A stretch of DNA of 64,000 nucleotides from Limosilactobacillus frumenti DSM 13145 (lineage in GTDB: Bacteria > Bacillota > Bacilli > Lactobacillales > Lactobacillaceae). Positions 1 through 7,758 of this stretch are shown here, piece after piece; position 1 is the stretch's first letter; each line of letters begins with the position of its first letter. The DNA lies in contig NZ_AZER01000014.1 in the NCBI RefSeq assembly GCF_001436045.1, forward strand, positions 62,001-126,000, in the 5' to 3' direction. Made by a program: the position numbers and the translations under genes. Below the pieces are notes generated by a model, which saw only the letters and a list, made by a program, of their open reading frames with translations, was not told the DNA's origin and made no database searches.

Positions 1-2
1 AT

Positions 3-311
3 GAAAAGATGATATGGGATAATAATCAGCTTAATCAACTGACTTATGAATTAACAACGCCTGCTGGAATAGTTCAATTAACCCCAACTGAAGGCGCCAT
101 GTTGGCCATTCTTATTAACCACTTAAACCATACGGTTGCCAAAGAACAGTTACTAGAATGGCTTTGGCAGGGTGGCAAATTTCTCAATGAAAATACGCTA
201 AACGTCAATATTAGTCGTCTCCGTTCTAAACTAGCCATTGTCAACCTAAAAGATAGTTTACGAACCGAACGTGGAATAGGATATCGGTTGGTGACTAATC
301 ATGAAAAATAA
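3..311 (+). CDS. OmpR-type response regulator, C-terminal DNA-binding domain (5' end outside window)
   Basis: The reading frame is open from the first bases of the window, so this is the end of a longer gene. What remains (about 100 residues) is a winged-helix output domain: the LTPTEGAMLAILINH helix, the recognition helix region NTLNVNISRLRSKL, and the final wing ending GIGYRLV. The receiver domain lies upstream of the window. The stop overlaps the start of the histidine kinase by 11 nt, so the two genes are translationally coupled. With the BceAB-like exporter that follows, this is probably the regulator that switches on that exporter in response to a cell-wall-active peptide. The family call is secure; the ligand is inferred. 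Confidence 0.9.
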   Translation, partial: EKMIWDNNQLNQLTYELTTPAGIVQLTPTEGAMLAILINHLNHTVAKEQLLEWLWQGGKFLNENTLNVNISRLRSKLAIVNLKDSLRTERGIGYRLVTNHEK

Positions 312-1299
312 TCAATTCTGGCGATCACAATTTAAAGCTGCCCTGCCCCTGCTAATTGGGTACCTTTTATTTATTACATTAATATGGCTGTTAACAACGC
401 TCTACTACTTATCGGTAGCTTTCTTAATAGACGTCATTCGGTTCAGCCTCCCACTGCTGATTGTTTGGGAAGCCCTTGATTGTTATCAATCTGCAAAGCG
501 AATTAACGCTCTGCAACATGAAAAAGTAATTACAGCTACTAATCCAGTTGAAGCTCAGTTGCTAAACGTTGTTCATTCGCAGAAGCGATCTCATCAAAAA
601 GCTATTCGACATTTACATAATCAGCAGCAAATGCAATTGGACCATGTTGAGTTATATTCGCACGAAATCAAAAATTCATTAACTAGTTTACAAGCAGCTG
701 CCGAAACAAGTGATGCTGTCCCTAGTCAAGTGGTGATCCACGCTGTACACCAAGCTAATGATCAACTCAACATGCTGCTCAATGACGAACGGCTAGCAAT
801 GACTAATCATGATTTCAACTTTGAATGGATTAGTATTTCAGCTCTTATTAGTGACATTCTGAAACAGAATGCGCCAATTTTTATCCATCGCCAATTGGCG
901 CCGCAATTAATTAACCTTAATAACGTCAAAATACTCACTGACCGCAAATGGCTGCGCTTCTGTATCTATCAATTGCTCGCCAATGCTATTAAATATTCAC
1001 CTCAGGGAGCCACAATTACGATTAAGTGGCGCCGTAACTGTCTGTTAATCATCGACCACGGTGAAGGAATCTCCTCTAGTGACTTACCACGAATTTATGA
1101 AAATGGTTTCTCCGGACATAACGGTCATCAAACCACCAAATCAACAGGAATGGGGCTCTACCTCGTTAAAAAGGTTACTACGCAGTTAAATTTTAATTTA
1201 ACGGTAAGCTCACAGATTGGTAAAGGGACAACGGCAAGTTTACAGTTCCCCACTACTAATGTTCGTTTAACACCTTCTAATGATGAAGTAACAAATTAA
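301..1299 (+). CDS. Intramembrane-sensing histidine kinase (BceS-like)
   Basis: A 332-aa sensor kinase. Two hydrophobic segments (about residues 13-34 and 36-58) are separated by almost no external loop, the hallmark of kinases that sense through a partner ABC transporter. The phospho-acceptor is His121 in HEIKNSLTSL. The ATPase domain shows the N box (ANAIKYSP), the DHGEGI G1 box and GMGLYLV. It overlaps the response regulator upstream, and a BceAB-like ABC pair follows after about 350 bp. In known Bce modules the transporter itself detects the peptide and passes flux information to the kinase; that role is inferred here from architecture and gene order. Confidence 0.9.
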   Translation: MKNNQFWRSQFKAALPLLIGYLLFITLIWLLTTLYYLSVAFLIDVIRFSLPLLIVWEALDCYQSAKRINALQHEKVITATNPVEAQLLNVVHSQKRSHQKAIRHLHNQQQMQLDHVELYSHEIKNSLTSLQAAAETSDAVPSQVVIHAVHQANDQLNMLLNDERLAMTNHDFNFEWISISALISDILKQNAPIFIHRQLAPQLINLNNVKILTDRKWLRFCIYQLLANAIKYSPQGATITIKWRRNCLLIIDHGEGISSSDLPRIYENGFSGHNGHQTTKSTGMGLYLVKKVTTQLNFNLTVSSQIGKGTTASLQFPTTNVRLTPSNDEVTN

Positions 1300-1317
1300 C
1301 AACATTACAATTTTGTA

Positions 1318-1365
1318 AGGTTCTCCGCAATTCTGTAAGTAGGAATTGCCGGAGAGCCTTTTTAT
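1318..1365 (+). terminator. Intrinsic terminator after the two-component genes
   Basis: Inverted repeat with arms 1318-1333 and 1343-1359 (AGGTTCTCCGCAATTC against GAATTGCCGGAGAGCCT, one bulge), followed directly by TTTTTAT. It separates the regulator and kinase transcript from the ABC exporter genes. Confidence 0.8.
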
Positions 1366-1648
1366 AATAAAATTGTAATCCAGCAAAGAGATTAGCAATT
1401 TCTCCTAATGAAGGCCTAATAAAGAGATTATAGTCATGACAGGCTCCTGGCGAGAGAGCGAACCATAAAACTTGTTTTCGTCGAGCCCCCGCAAGGCTGA
1501 TTAGGATAGTCACACCCGATTCATCAGTGTGAATGGCCAATCAGCTACTGCTCACGTTTCGACTACATTGTATTAGTAACCACGTACATTTCAGATAATA
1601 TCAATACTACGATCAATCGCCTAACGGCACGTTAACCAACTGAAAGGG
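1366..1648. other. Gap of about 280 bp with nested inverted repeats; possible structured RNA or regulatory leader
   Basis: No convincing gene. The + strand carries nested complementary segments: CCTAAT near 1416 with ATTAGG near 1501, enclosing GGCTC near 1442 with GAGCC near 1482 and CGAA with TTCG. A small hairpin GTCACAC/GTGTGA follows near 1510-1532. An 87-codon minus-strand reading frame (1277-1540) crosses it but runs through the upstream terminator and has no plausible ribosome site. From memory, similar spurious frames recur in lactobacillar genomes, which would fit a conserved non-coding element; this is unverified. Two TACATT hexamers sit 21 bp apart (1564 and 1585), about two helical turns, and could bind the response regulator ahead of the exporter genes. 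Confidence 0.4.
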
Positions 1649-1657
1649 ATGAACAAA

Positions 1658-2413
1658 ATGCAATTACTCCATCTTAGTCATATTCAAAGAACATATAATG
1701 AAAACTCAAGTCACCCGGTAAAGGCATTAAAGGACATTAGCTTCGACGTTAACCCTGGTGAATATATTGCAATTATGGGAGAATCTGGTGCTGGTAAGAG
1801 TACTCTCCTTAATATTATTGCAACACTAGAAAAAGCGAACGCCGGTGAAGCACTACTAAATGGGCAAGATCTTAATGACCTGACCGCCGATGAAGCTGCT
1901 AAGTACCGGCGCGAACACCTTGGTTTTATTTTTCAACATTTCAACTTACTAGATAGTCTTTCTAATCGTGACAACATTTACCTGCCATTAGTCCTGGCAC
2001 GCGCGCCGATCAACGAAATGGATCAACGTCTGAAACCCCTAGCACAAGCTTTAGGGATTAATAAAATTATTGACCGTTACCCAAGTGAGATTTCTGGCGG
2101 TCAGCAGCAACGGATTGCAATTGCCCGTGCCTTAATCACCCAACCCGACTTACTACTGGCTGATGAACCCACTGGTGCCCTGGACTCTAATACTAGTAAT
2201 GAGATTCTCCACCTCTTTGACACGGTAAACCAGAACGGTCAAACCATTATCATGGTTACGCACAGTGCCGCAGCTGCTAGTCATGCTAAACGAACCCTTT
2301 TCATCAAAGATGGTCAAATCTATCATGAGCTTTTCCGTGGCGATGAATCATTTAAGGACTATCAAGAACAAATTAGCAACACGATGATGACGCTAACGAA
2401 TGGTGGTGAATAA
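1658..2413 (+). CDS. ABC transporter ATP-binding protein, BceA-like
   Basis: A 251-aa ATPase of the MacB/LolD/BceA class. Walker A is GESGAGKST, the signature is SGGQQQR and Walker B is [12 protein letters not shown], followed by the switch His in VTHS. An ATG three codons earlier (1649) directly abuts the GAAAGGG ribosome site. The ATG at 1658 has normal spacing of 9 nt and is preferred. The stop is 1 nt before the preferred permease start. It powers the permease encoded downstream and probably gives resistance to bacitracin-like or lantibiotic peptides together with the upstream two-component system. Confidence 0.9.
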   Translation: MQLLHLSHIQRTYNENSSHPVKALKDISFDVNPGEYIAIMGESGAGKSTLLNIIATLEKANAGEALLNGQDLNDLTADEAAKYRREHLGFIFQHFNLLDSLSNRDNIYLPLVLARAPINEMDQRLKPLAQALGINKIIDRYPSEISGGQQQRIAIARALITQPDLLLADEPTGALDSNTSNEILHLFDTVNQNGQTIIMVTHSAAAASHAKRTLFIKDGQIYHELFRGDESFKDYQEQISNTMMTLTNGGE

Positions 2414-2414
2414 T

Positions 2415-4355
2415 ATGCTCTACTTTCAGCTAATCAATTCTAGTTTTAAACGGAATATGCGCTCCTATGGTCCATATTTAATGGCAACCATTATGTTAGT
2501 TGCAATTAACTACATCTTCATTGCAATCTCTGCCAACACTAGTTTAAAGAAGCTCAATACCGGATCCGTTACCACTGCCATGTTAGATCTCGGTTTCAAG
2601 TTTATTTTGTTAGTAACTTTAGCCTTTCTTATTTACGTTAACCGCTTCTTATGGCAACAACGTAGTCAAGAAATGGGCTTATATAGTATGTTGGGGATGA
2701 CCAGTCATAACCTTCAGTTACTCACCATTATTGAAAAGTGCTACCTCATGGTAATCAGTTTAGTAACTGGTCTTATCTTCGGCATTATTTTTGAGAAATT
2801 AGCCTTTTTAGGTCTGGGATATTTGCTTAATATCGGTCACCTCACCCAACCATGGTTCGTTTCTTCTGCCATCCTAAAAACGATCATCATTACCGTCAGC
2901 TTATTTGTGATCATTATGATTATTGATTTAATCAAACTGCACCGCATGACACCAAATCAGCTTTGGCAACCTCAAGCTGCCAGTCACAAACAACACGGTG
3001 TCCTCTACACTCTGGGCGGCATTATCGGCTTTATTCTGTTAATCTGGGCTTATTACATCACTTTGACAATCAAGCCGCGGATTTCTGCTATTTCCCACTT
3101 CATGTTGGCCGTAATGCTCCTCGTTGTTGGGACCTATCTCGTCTTTATTATTGGGAGCATCATTTTACTGCATCTCTTACAGCGGAATAAGCATTTTTAT
3201 TATCAACCACGGCACTTTATTGCCGTATCAGGAATGCTTCAACGGATGGAGCAAAACGGTGCCAGCTTAGCGACCATTTGTCTGCTTTGCAGTTCCATCT
3301 TAGTGATCCTGTTCACCTCCATTACCCTTTACGTCGGCATTGGCAGCACAGTGAAGTCTTACTCTCCCGACGACGTTGTCATGGTTGGTACCCAGACATT
3401 GACCAAGGATCAACAGTCAACGATTTCAACAGTAGCGCACCATCATAATGCTAAAGTGAACGACTATGTCCATTACCAAATGACTGTTCCGCAATATGGT
3501 TATTGGCGTAATAATCATTTTATCAATCAAGGGACAATCCAAAAAATGGATAATAAGACCAGCGGTTCGGTAATTTTATTGACAACTAAGGAGTACAACA
3601 AGATTACCAATCAGCATGTTCACCTTTCTGGTAACCAAGCACTAGCATATGCTAACAACAAGGGCCATTATGGTAAAATCACCGTTAATAACCAGACCTA
3701 CCACGCTAAAAAGTTGGCCCATTTTGACCAGTACTTTAACCCTGATCATAGTATCTATACACCATTGTTTATTGTGGTCAATAAGCTTCCACAACACACG
3801 CCCCTAGCAACCGTTACCACATTTAATTACCAGCTTAAAGGAACCCAAAAGGCCCGGATTAAGTTTGAACAAGACTTACAATCACAACTAAAAATGAACA
3901 ACATGGCTTTCACTGGAAAAGCTACAATCACATCACTGATTAATGGTTTGTACGGTGGCCTGGTTTTCATTGGGATCTTGATTAGTATTGCGCTTGCAAT
4001 CACTACCACCATTGTTATTTACTTTAAACAAATTTCTGAAGGATACGCTGATCATGAACGATTCCATACAATGCAACAAGTTGGCCTAAGCGAACAAGAA
4101 ACTGTGAAAAGTATTCACAGTCAAGTATTGATGGTTTTCCTGATGCCAGTGATTGGTGCCATAATCAATCTTGGCTTTGCCATCCCCGCAATTCGTCAAA
4201 TAATGATCCAGTTAAACTTCTACAACCTACCACTGATGCTTACCGTTGGAGCAATTGTCGCCATTAGTTTATTAGCGTTATACCTAATACTATATGGTTT
4301 AACAACCCGAACATATCAACAAATTGTTGATAGTCCGGTCAAATCAATTGAATAA
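2415..4355 (+). CDS. FtsX-type ABC permease, BceB-like
   Basis: A 646-aa membrane protein with the BceB layout: several N-terminal membrane segments, the motif WQQRSQEMGLYSMLGM after the third or fourth segment, a large extracytoplasmic domain (about residues 310-510) and three C-terminal membrane helices. The big external domain is what binds or senses peptide in this family. An in-frame ATG at 2400 overlaps the ATPase gene. The ATG at 2415 follows GGTGG at proper spacing and is the better start. It ends 5 nt before an RNA element. The partner ATPase is immediately upstream. The specific peptide substrate cannot be read from sequence. Confidence 0.88.
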   Translation: MLYFQLINSSFKRNMRSYGPYLMATIMLVAINYIFIAISANTSLKKLNTGSVTTAMLDLGFKFILLVTLAFLIYVNRFLWQQRSQEMGLYSMLGMTSHNLQLLTIIEKCYLMVISLVTGLIFGIIFEKLAFLGLGYLLNIGHLTQPWFVSSAILKTIIITVSLFVIIMIIDLIKLHRMTPNQLWQPQAASHKQHGVLYTLGGIIGFILLIWAYYITLTIKPRISAISHFMLAVMLLVVGTYLVFIIGSIILLHLLQRNKHFYYQPRHFIAVSGMLQRMEQNGASLATICLLCSSILVILFTSITLYVGIGSTVKSYSPDDVVMVGTQTLTKDQQSTISTVAHHHNAKVNDYVHYQMTVPQYGYWRNNHFINQGTIQKMDNKTSGSVILLTTKEYNKITNQHVHLSGNQALAYANNKGHYGKITVNNQTYHAKKLAHFDQYFNPDHSIYTPLFIVVNKLPQHTPLATVTTFNYQLKGTQKARIKFEQDLQSQLKMNNMAFTGKATITSLINGLYGGLVFIGILISIALAITTTIVIYFKQISEGYADHERFHTMQQVGLSEQETVKSIHSQVLMVFLMPVIGAIINLGFAIPAIRQIMIQLNFYNLPLMLTVGAIVAISLLALYLILYGLTTRTYQQIVDSPVKSIE

Positions 4356-4359
4356 ACAG

Positions 4360-4562
4360 AAAGAAGCTGGAAATTAACCTTATCAAGAGCCTGGTGGACT
4401 AACCTAGAACGATGAATGGTGATGAAATCATCAAAGTCGTTCGTAGTTAGCCGCGAAGGCTCTGGTTAATTCCCGCGATTAGACTCGGTAAGTTCGAGAC
4501 TACTAGTGACAGAGAAGAGGGTTAGAAAAAGCAAAACGTTTTTTCTAACCCTCTTTTTATTT
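4360..4562 (+). ncRNA. Structured RNA element with its own terminator, copy A
   Basis: About 200 nt that recurs at 58563-58760 with the same order of stems. Nested pairs visible: AATTAACC (4372-4379) with GGTTAATT (4464-4471); AGAGCC (4386-4391) with GGCTCT (4458-4463); CTAAC (4399-4403) with GTTAG (4446-4450); GAACGA (4407-4412) with TCGTTC (4437-4442). A GTCTCGAAC-type segment near 4490 follows, then a terminator hairpin (about 4513-4556) ending in CTTTTTAT. Between the two copies the terminator stem changes at two base pairs with exact compensation, which supports RNA-level selection. It lies 4 nt after the BceB-like gene and abuts the convergent macrodomain gene. The function is unknown. 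Confidence 0.7.
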
Positions 4563-5069
4563 ATTGTAGATGTAATTGATTTTGATAAACAGCTAGCGTT
4601 TCTGGATCAAAACATACCATCATTACCCCATCAACTACTTGACTATCCATCAAAAAATTATGAATTGTGTTAACTGCAATCTTAGCCGCTTTTTCCAATG
4701 AAAGGCATAGACTCCCGTGCTGATTGAGGGAAAGGCAACCGTATGGCAGCCATTGTCTTCCGCTAATTGCAGACTATTAAAATAAGAATTAGCTAACAAC
4801 TCAGGTTCACCATTATGACCACCATGCCAAATAGGACCCGGTGTATGGATAATGTAGTTAGCTGGTAAATTAAAGCCACTAGTTATTCGTGCCTCACCAG
4901 TTGGACAGCCATGAAATTTCAAACACGCTGCATAAAGTCCTGGACCGGCTGCTCGATGAATGGCGCCATCGACACCACCGCCACCCATCAGTGTTGTGTT
5001 GGCAGCATTAACAATCGCATCAACATCAATTTTCGTAATATCACCTTGAATGGCATCGAATTGTTTCAT
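4561..5069 (-). pseudogene. Macrodomain (ADP-ribose/O-acetyl-ADP-ribose binding) protein, frameshifted
   Basis: The N-terminal part is a typical YmdB/MacroD macrodomain: [30 protein letters not shown] and SISTGVYAF. The family would continue [11 protein letters not shown], but here one C appears lost near 4700-4704 and the open frame ends in [11 protein letters not shown] at 4650. Reading on in the shifted frame restores a sensible tail, [13 protein letters not shown], and later VCFDPETLAVYQNQLHLQ, stopping at 4561. The gene is therefore a recent one-base deletion or a sequencing error. The start at 5069 is chosen because GAAGGG lies 7 nt upstream; the ATG at 5084 overlaps that site. An intact protein would remove ADP-ribose-type modifications. 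Confidence 0.8.
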
Positions 5070-5301
5070 TTGATATCCCTTCATTGTTTAAAATAAGTAG
5101 TATATTATTTAATATAAAACCTATTAAATAACTTCAACATCACGATAAATCATTTACTCATTAAAAGCAATTTAAAATAATCATGATACAACATTCAAAA
5201 AAGAAAAACTCAATCTATTTATCATATAAAATGCTGAGCACAAAATTCACAGTTATTTTGATTTGTAAATAATGCTCTTTATTTAATGAAGGAGAATAAG
5301 A

Positions 5302-6804
5302 ATGTATTATTTTATTACTAATCGTGAAGACTTATTAACGTCCGCCATTGAACTAGCACAAGTAAAGCGCATGCATATTTTCGATAAATTAGGAATAGAA
5401 TCGCGAGTAGTAACAATGCAATACAATTGGGCTCACCAACAAGTAGAACAGAAATTAGGAACTACTAATCGTGTCATTAACCTTTTTCAATACTACCAGC
5501 GTTTACCCTACAAACACACTGAAGATGACCAACAATTAGTGAAGCGCGTTTTGCAACCATCCCGATTCGACATTAAGGATAATATTGCTTATCGTGATGG
5601 AAAAAAAAGAATTCAAGTGAACTTAAACAATGGTCGCCTTTACTATGTCGACTATGTTGATCGTTTTGGTTTTTCTGATCGTCGTGATTTCTATGACAAT
5701 GGTTGTTTAACTTATTCCGAATTTTTTGAAGACAGAGCCCGAGTAGTAATGCGTCAATACTATGACTACCAGGGAAAAGTTAAAATACTTTACCATTTCC
5801 GTGGAGGAGAAAACAATGCACCAGTTTTGACATTGATTCAGCTATTCGATCATGGGCAAGAATTACAATTTGACAGTGAAGCTTCATTGCAAGCTTACTT
5901 TCTAGATGAATTAGCAAGCACTGACCCACAAGCTGTGATGATTAGTGATCGATCTGATGTTGCCCTCCAAAGCTTTGCAGAAATGAAGAGCAATGTTCCC
6001 CGTTATCAAGTGTTTCATTCGGCAATTACAACAGATGGTCAATCCGCCGGAAAATTATTCAGTGTTTATGAGCCAATTAAAGAAATGCTCCAAAATCATC
6101 AATTAAATGGGTTAATTTCTGCAACTAAACGTGAAGCGCGTGATGCTAGTAAAAGATTTGCAACGACAGCGAGCTATGCAATCCCTGTTACTTACATTTC
6201 CGAAGAGCAGTTAAATAAAGAGATTCCATTTAATAAACGACAGCCTGGTCAATTAATTGCAATCGCTAGGTTAAGTCATGTTAAACGACTTGACCACCTA
6301 ATTAATACCGTGATTTTACTCAAAAAGAAACATCCCGCCGTTGATTTAAAAATATATGGATATGATGACGAATATAATAATTACGCTACCTCTAATGAAT
6401 TAAAAAAGATTGTTCAGCGCCACAATGCCAGTGATTATATCCATTTTTGCGGTTATCAGCATGATTTAACTGACGTTTATGAGCATGCCCAAATAGAAGT
6501 CTTAACCAGCTCTTTTGAAGGCTTTGCCATGGCACTACTAGAAGCCCAGAGTCATGCCTGCCCTGCTGTAAGCTATGATATTAATTATGGGCCTGCAGAT
6601 ATTATTGAGGACGGGATCAGCGGTCGCTTGATCCCAGACGGTGATACCCACTATCTTTATGTCGTTTTAGATAAACTATTAAGTAATAAGGATCTTCTAA
6701 TGTCTTATTCCAAACATGCCCAACAAGCTGCGTCAAAATATTCCATGAAAAATGTTGTTAAGCAATGGCAACAATTTTTGAAAGATGAGCACTTACCACT
6801 GTAA
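5302..6804 (+). CDS. GT4-family glycosyltransferase, TagE/GtfA-like
   Basis: A 500-aa retaining glycosyltransferase with two Rossmann-like halves. The C-terminal half has IARLSHVKRLDHLI and the GT4 acid motif EGFAMALLEAQSHACP, followed by SYDINYGPADIIEDG and GRLIP. The N-terminal part (YYFITNREDLLTSAIE and so on) resembles poly(glycerol-phosphate) alpha-glucosyltransferases and the SRR-adhesin transferase family, enzymes that glycosylate wall teichoic acid or surface proteins. GGAG lies 8 nt before the ATG. It stands alone, without adhesin or Sec2 genes in the window, after 217 bp of very AT-rich DNA, and its codon use is AT-richer than its neighbours. The acceptor is not known. Confidence 0.8.
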   Translation: MYYFITNREDLLTSAIELAQVKRMHIFDKLGIESRVVTMQYNWAHQQVEQKLGTTNRVINLFQYYQRLPYKHTEDDQQLVKRVLQPSRFDIKDNIAYRDGKKRIQVNLNNGRLYYVDYVDRFGFSDRRDFYDNGCLTYSEFFEDRARVVMRQYYDYQGKVKILYHFRGGENNAPVLTLIQLFDHGQELQFDSEASLQAYFLDELASTDPQAVMISDRSDVALQSFAEMKSNVPRYQVFHSAITTDGQSAGKLFSVYEPIKEMLQNHQLNGLISATKREARDASKRFATTASYAIPVTYISEEQLNKEIPFNKRQPGQLIAIARLSHVKRLDHLINTVILLKKKHPAVDLKIYGYDDEYNNYATSNELKKIVQRHNASDYIHFCGYQHDLTDVYEHAQIEVLTSSFEGFAMALLEAQSHACPAVSYDINYGPADIIEDGISGRLIPDGDTHYLYVVLDKLLSNKDLLMSYSKHAQQAASKYSMKNVVKQWQQFLKDEHLPL

Positions 6805-6846
6805 TTAACTTAAATATTCAATTAAGACCCCTATAATTAAATAATA

Positions 6847-6898
6847 AAAGCCATTGACGATATTACGGTATCAAACAAGAAATATCATCAATGGCTTT
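6847..6898. terminator. Terminator hairpin shared by convergent genes
   Basis: Arms 6847-6864 and 6881-6898 pair along 18 bp with one G-U. The minus-strand product ends in GGCTTTTATTATTT, so it best serves the XRE-regulator side or blocks read-through from both sides. Confidence 0.75.
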
Positions 6899-6914
6899 AA
6901 ATATTTATATATTT

Positions 6915-7559
6915 TCAGGCGTTTCTCCGTTGATTAAACTGTGCATATAACCATAGCAATTCAGTAATGGATAGTGCAGCAACACCAACAGTAAAGCCTT
7001 GACCAAATCCATAGCCAAACGTATAAGAAGAGCTGGCATTATGGAATAAGTTAATACTGAAAATACGGGTCAATAGCGCTGCTAGCACTACTCCCGTTGC
7101 TAACATCCCCAGCTTAGTCGGCTTAGATAACTGCTGCCAATTAGTCTGACTCAATAGACAAAAAGCATTAACGATCACCAAGCCGACTAAGGCACCTAAC
7201 AGCCAACGCCAACCGTCAGGCAGCATGCTTAACCGAACCAAACCACAGCTGTTTAACATGAAATAAATACTACCAATAATATTAATCCAATAAGAATTGA
7301 CAAATGCACGATCTTTCTTGGCATCAGTAGCGTGTTCTTTCTTATAGTTATTAATCATTTCATGATCCTCCCTGAGTAAATCATCTAAAGTGACGTGGTA
7401 CAGATCACTAATTTGAACAAGCATAAAGATATCCGGATACGATCGCTTATTTTCCCAACTAGAAATTGTTTTACGTGAAACATTCAGCTTTTCTGCTACT
7501 TCTTGCTGGGTCCAACCGTGACTATTACGATATTCCTTCATCTTCTGGGCAAATTCCAT
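6915..7559 (-). CDS. XRE-family helix-turn-helix regulator with membrane-spanning C-terminus
   Basis: A 214-aa protein when started at the ATG at 7559, which is preceded by GGAGG at 7 nt spacing; an upstream ATG at 7607 has no ribosome site. Residues about 1-60 form an XRE HTH (WTQQEVAEKLNVSRKTISSWENKRSYPD). About residues 90-205 carry three to four hydrophobic segments, so the regulator is likely tethered to the membrane. Proteins of this type occur in lactobacilli as single regulators of envelope or stress genes; its targets cannot be told here. It is transcribed alone, downstream of pepO. Confidence 0.8.
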   Translation of the reverse strand: MEFAQKMKEYRNSHGWTQQEVAEKLNVSRKTISSWENKRSYPDIFMLVQISDLYHVTLDDLLREDHEMINNYKKEHATDAKKDRAFVNSYWINIIGSIYFMLNSCGLVRLSMLPDGWRWLLGALVGLVIVNAFCLLSQTNWQQLSKPTKLGMLATGVVLAALLTRIFSINLFHNASSSYTFGYGFGQGFTVGVAALSITELLWLYAQFNQRRNA

Positions 7560-7663
7560 ATTGTAATCCTCCACATTAACAAATTGATTCCCCGGGAAAT
7601 AATTCATGCTAATAACATACCAAAAAACAGCGAAAAGTCACGCTCAGATTCATGGCTAATTAG

Positions 7664-7704
7664 AAAACTACCCATGTCCATCATTATCAGACATGAGTAG
7701 TTTT
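7664..7704. terminator. Terminator hairpin after pepO
   Basis: Arms AAAACTACCCATGTC (7664-7678) and GACATGAGTAGTTTT (7690-7704) pair nearly fully. Short T runs follow on both strands, so it can act in either direction, mainly ending the pepO transcript. Confidence 0.7.
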
Positions 7705-7758
7705 AGTTGACTCTTATTGGTTTAACTTGTGTGATGGCCCAACACTTTTAGTCAAGCA

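Noticed and set aside
1277-1540. 87-codon minus-strand reading frame
   Set aside because: No ribosome site, crosses an intrinsic terminator and overlaps the kinase end; treated as a shadow of a structured region.
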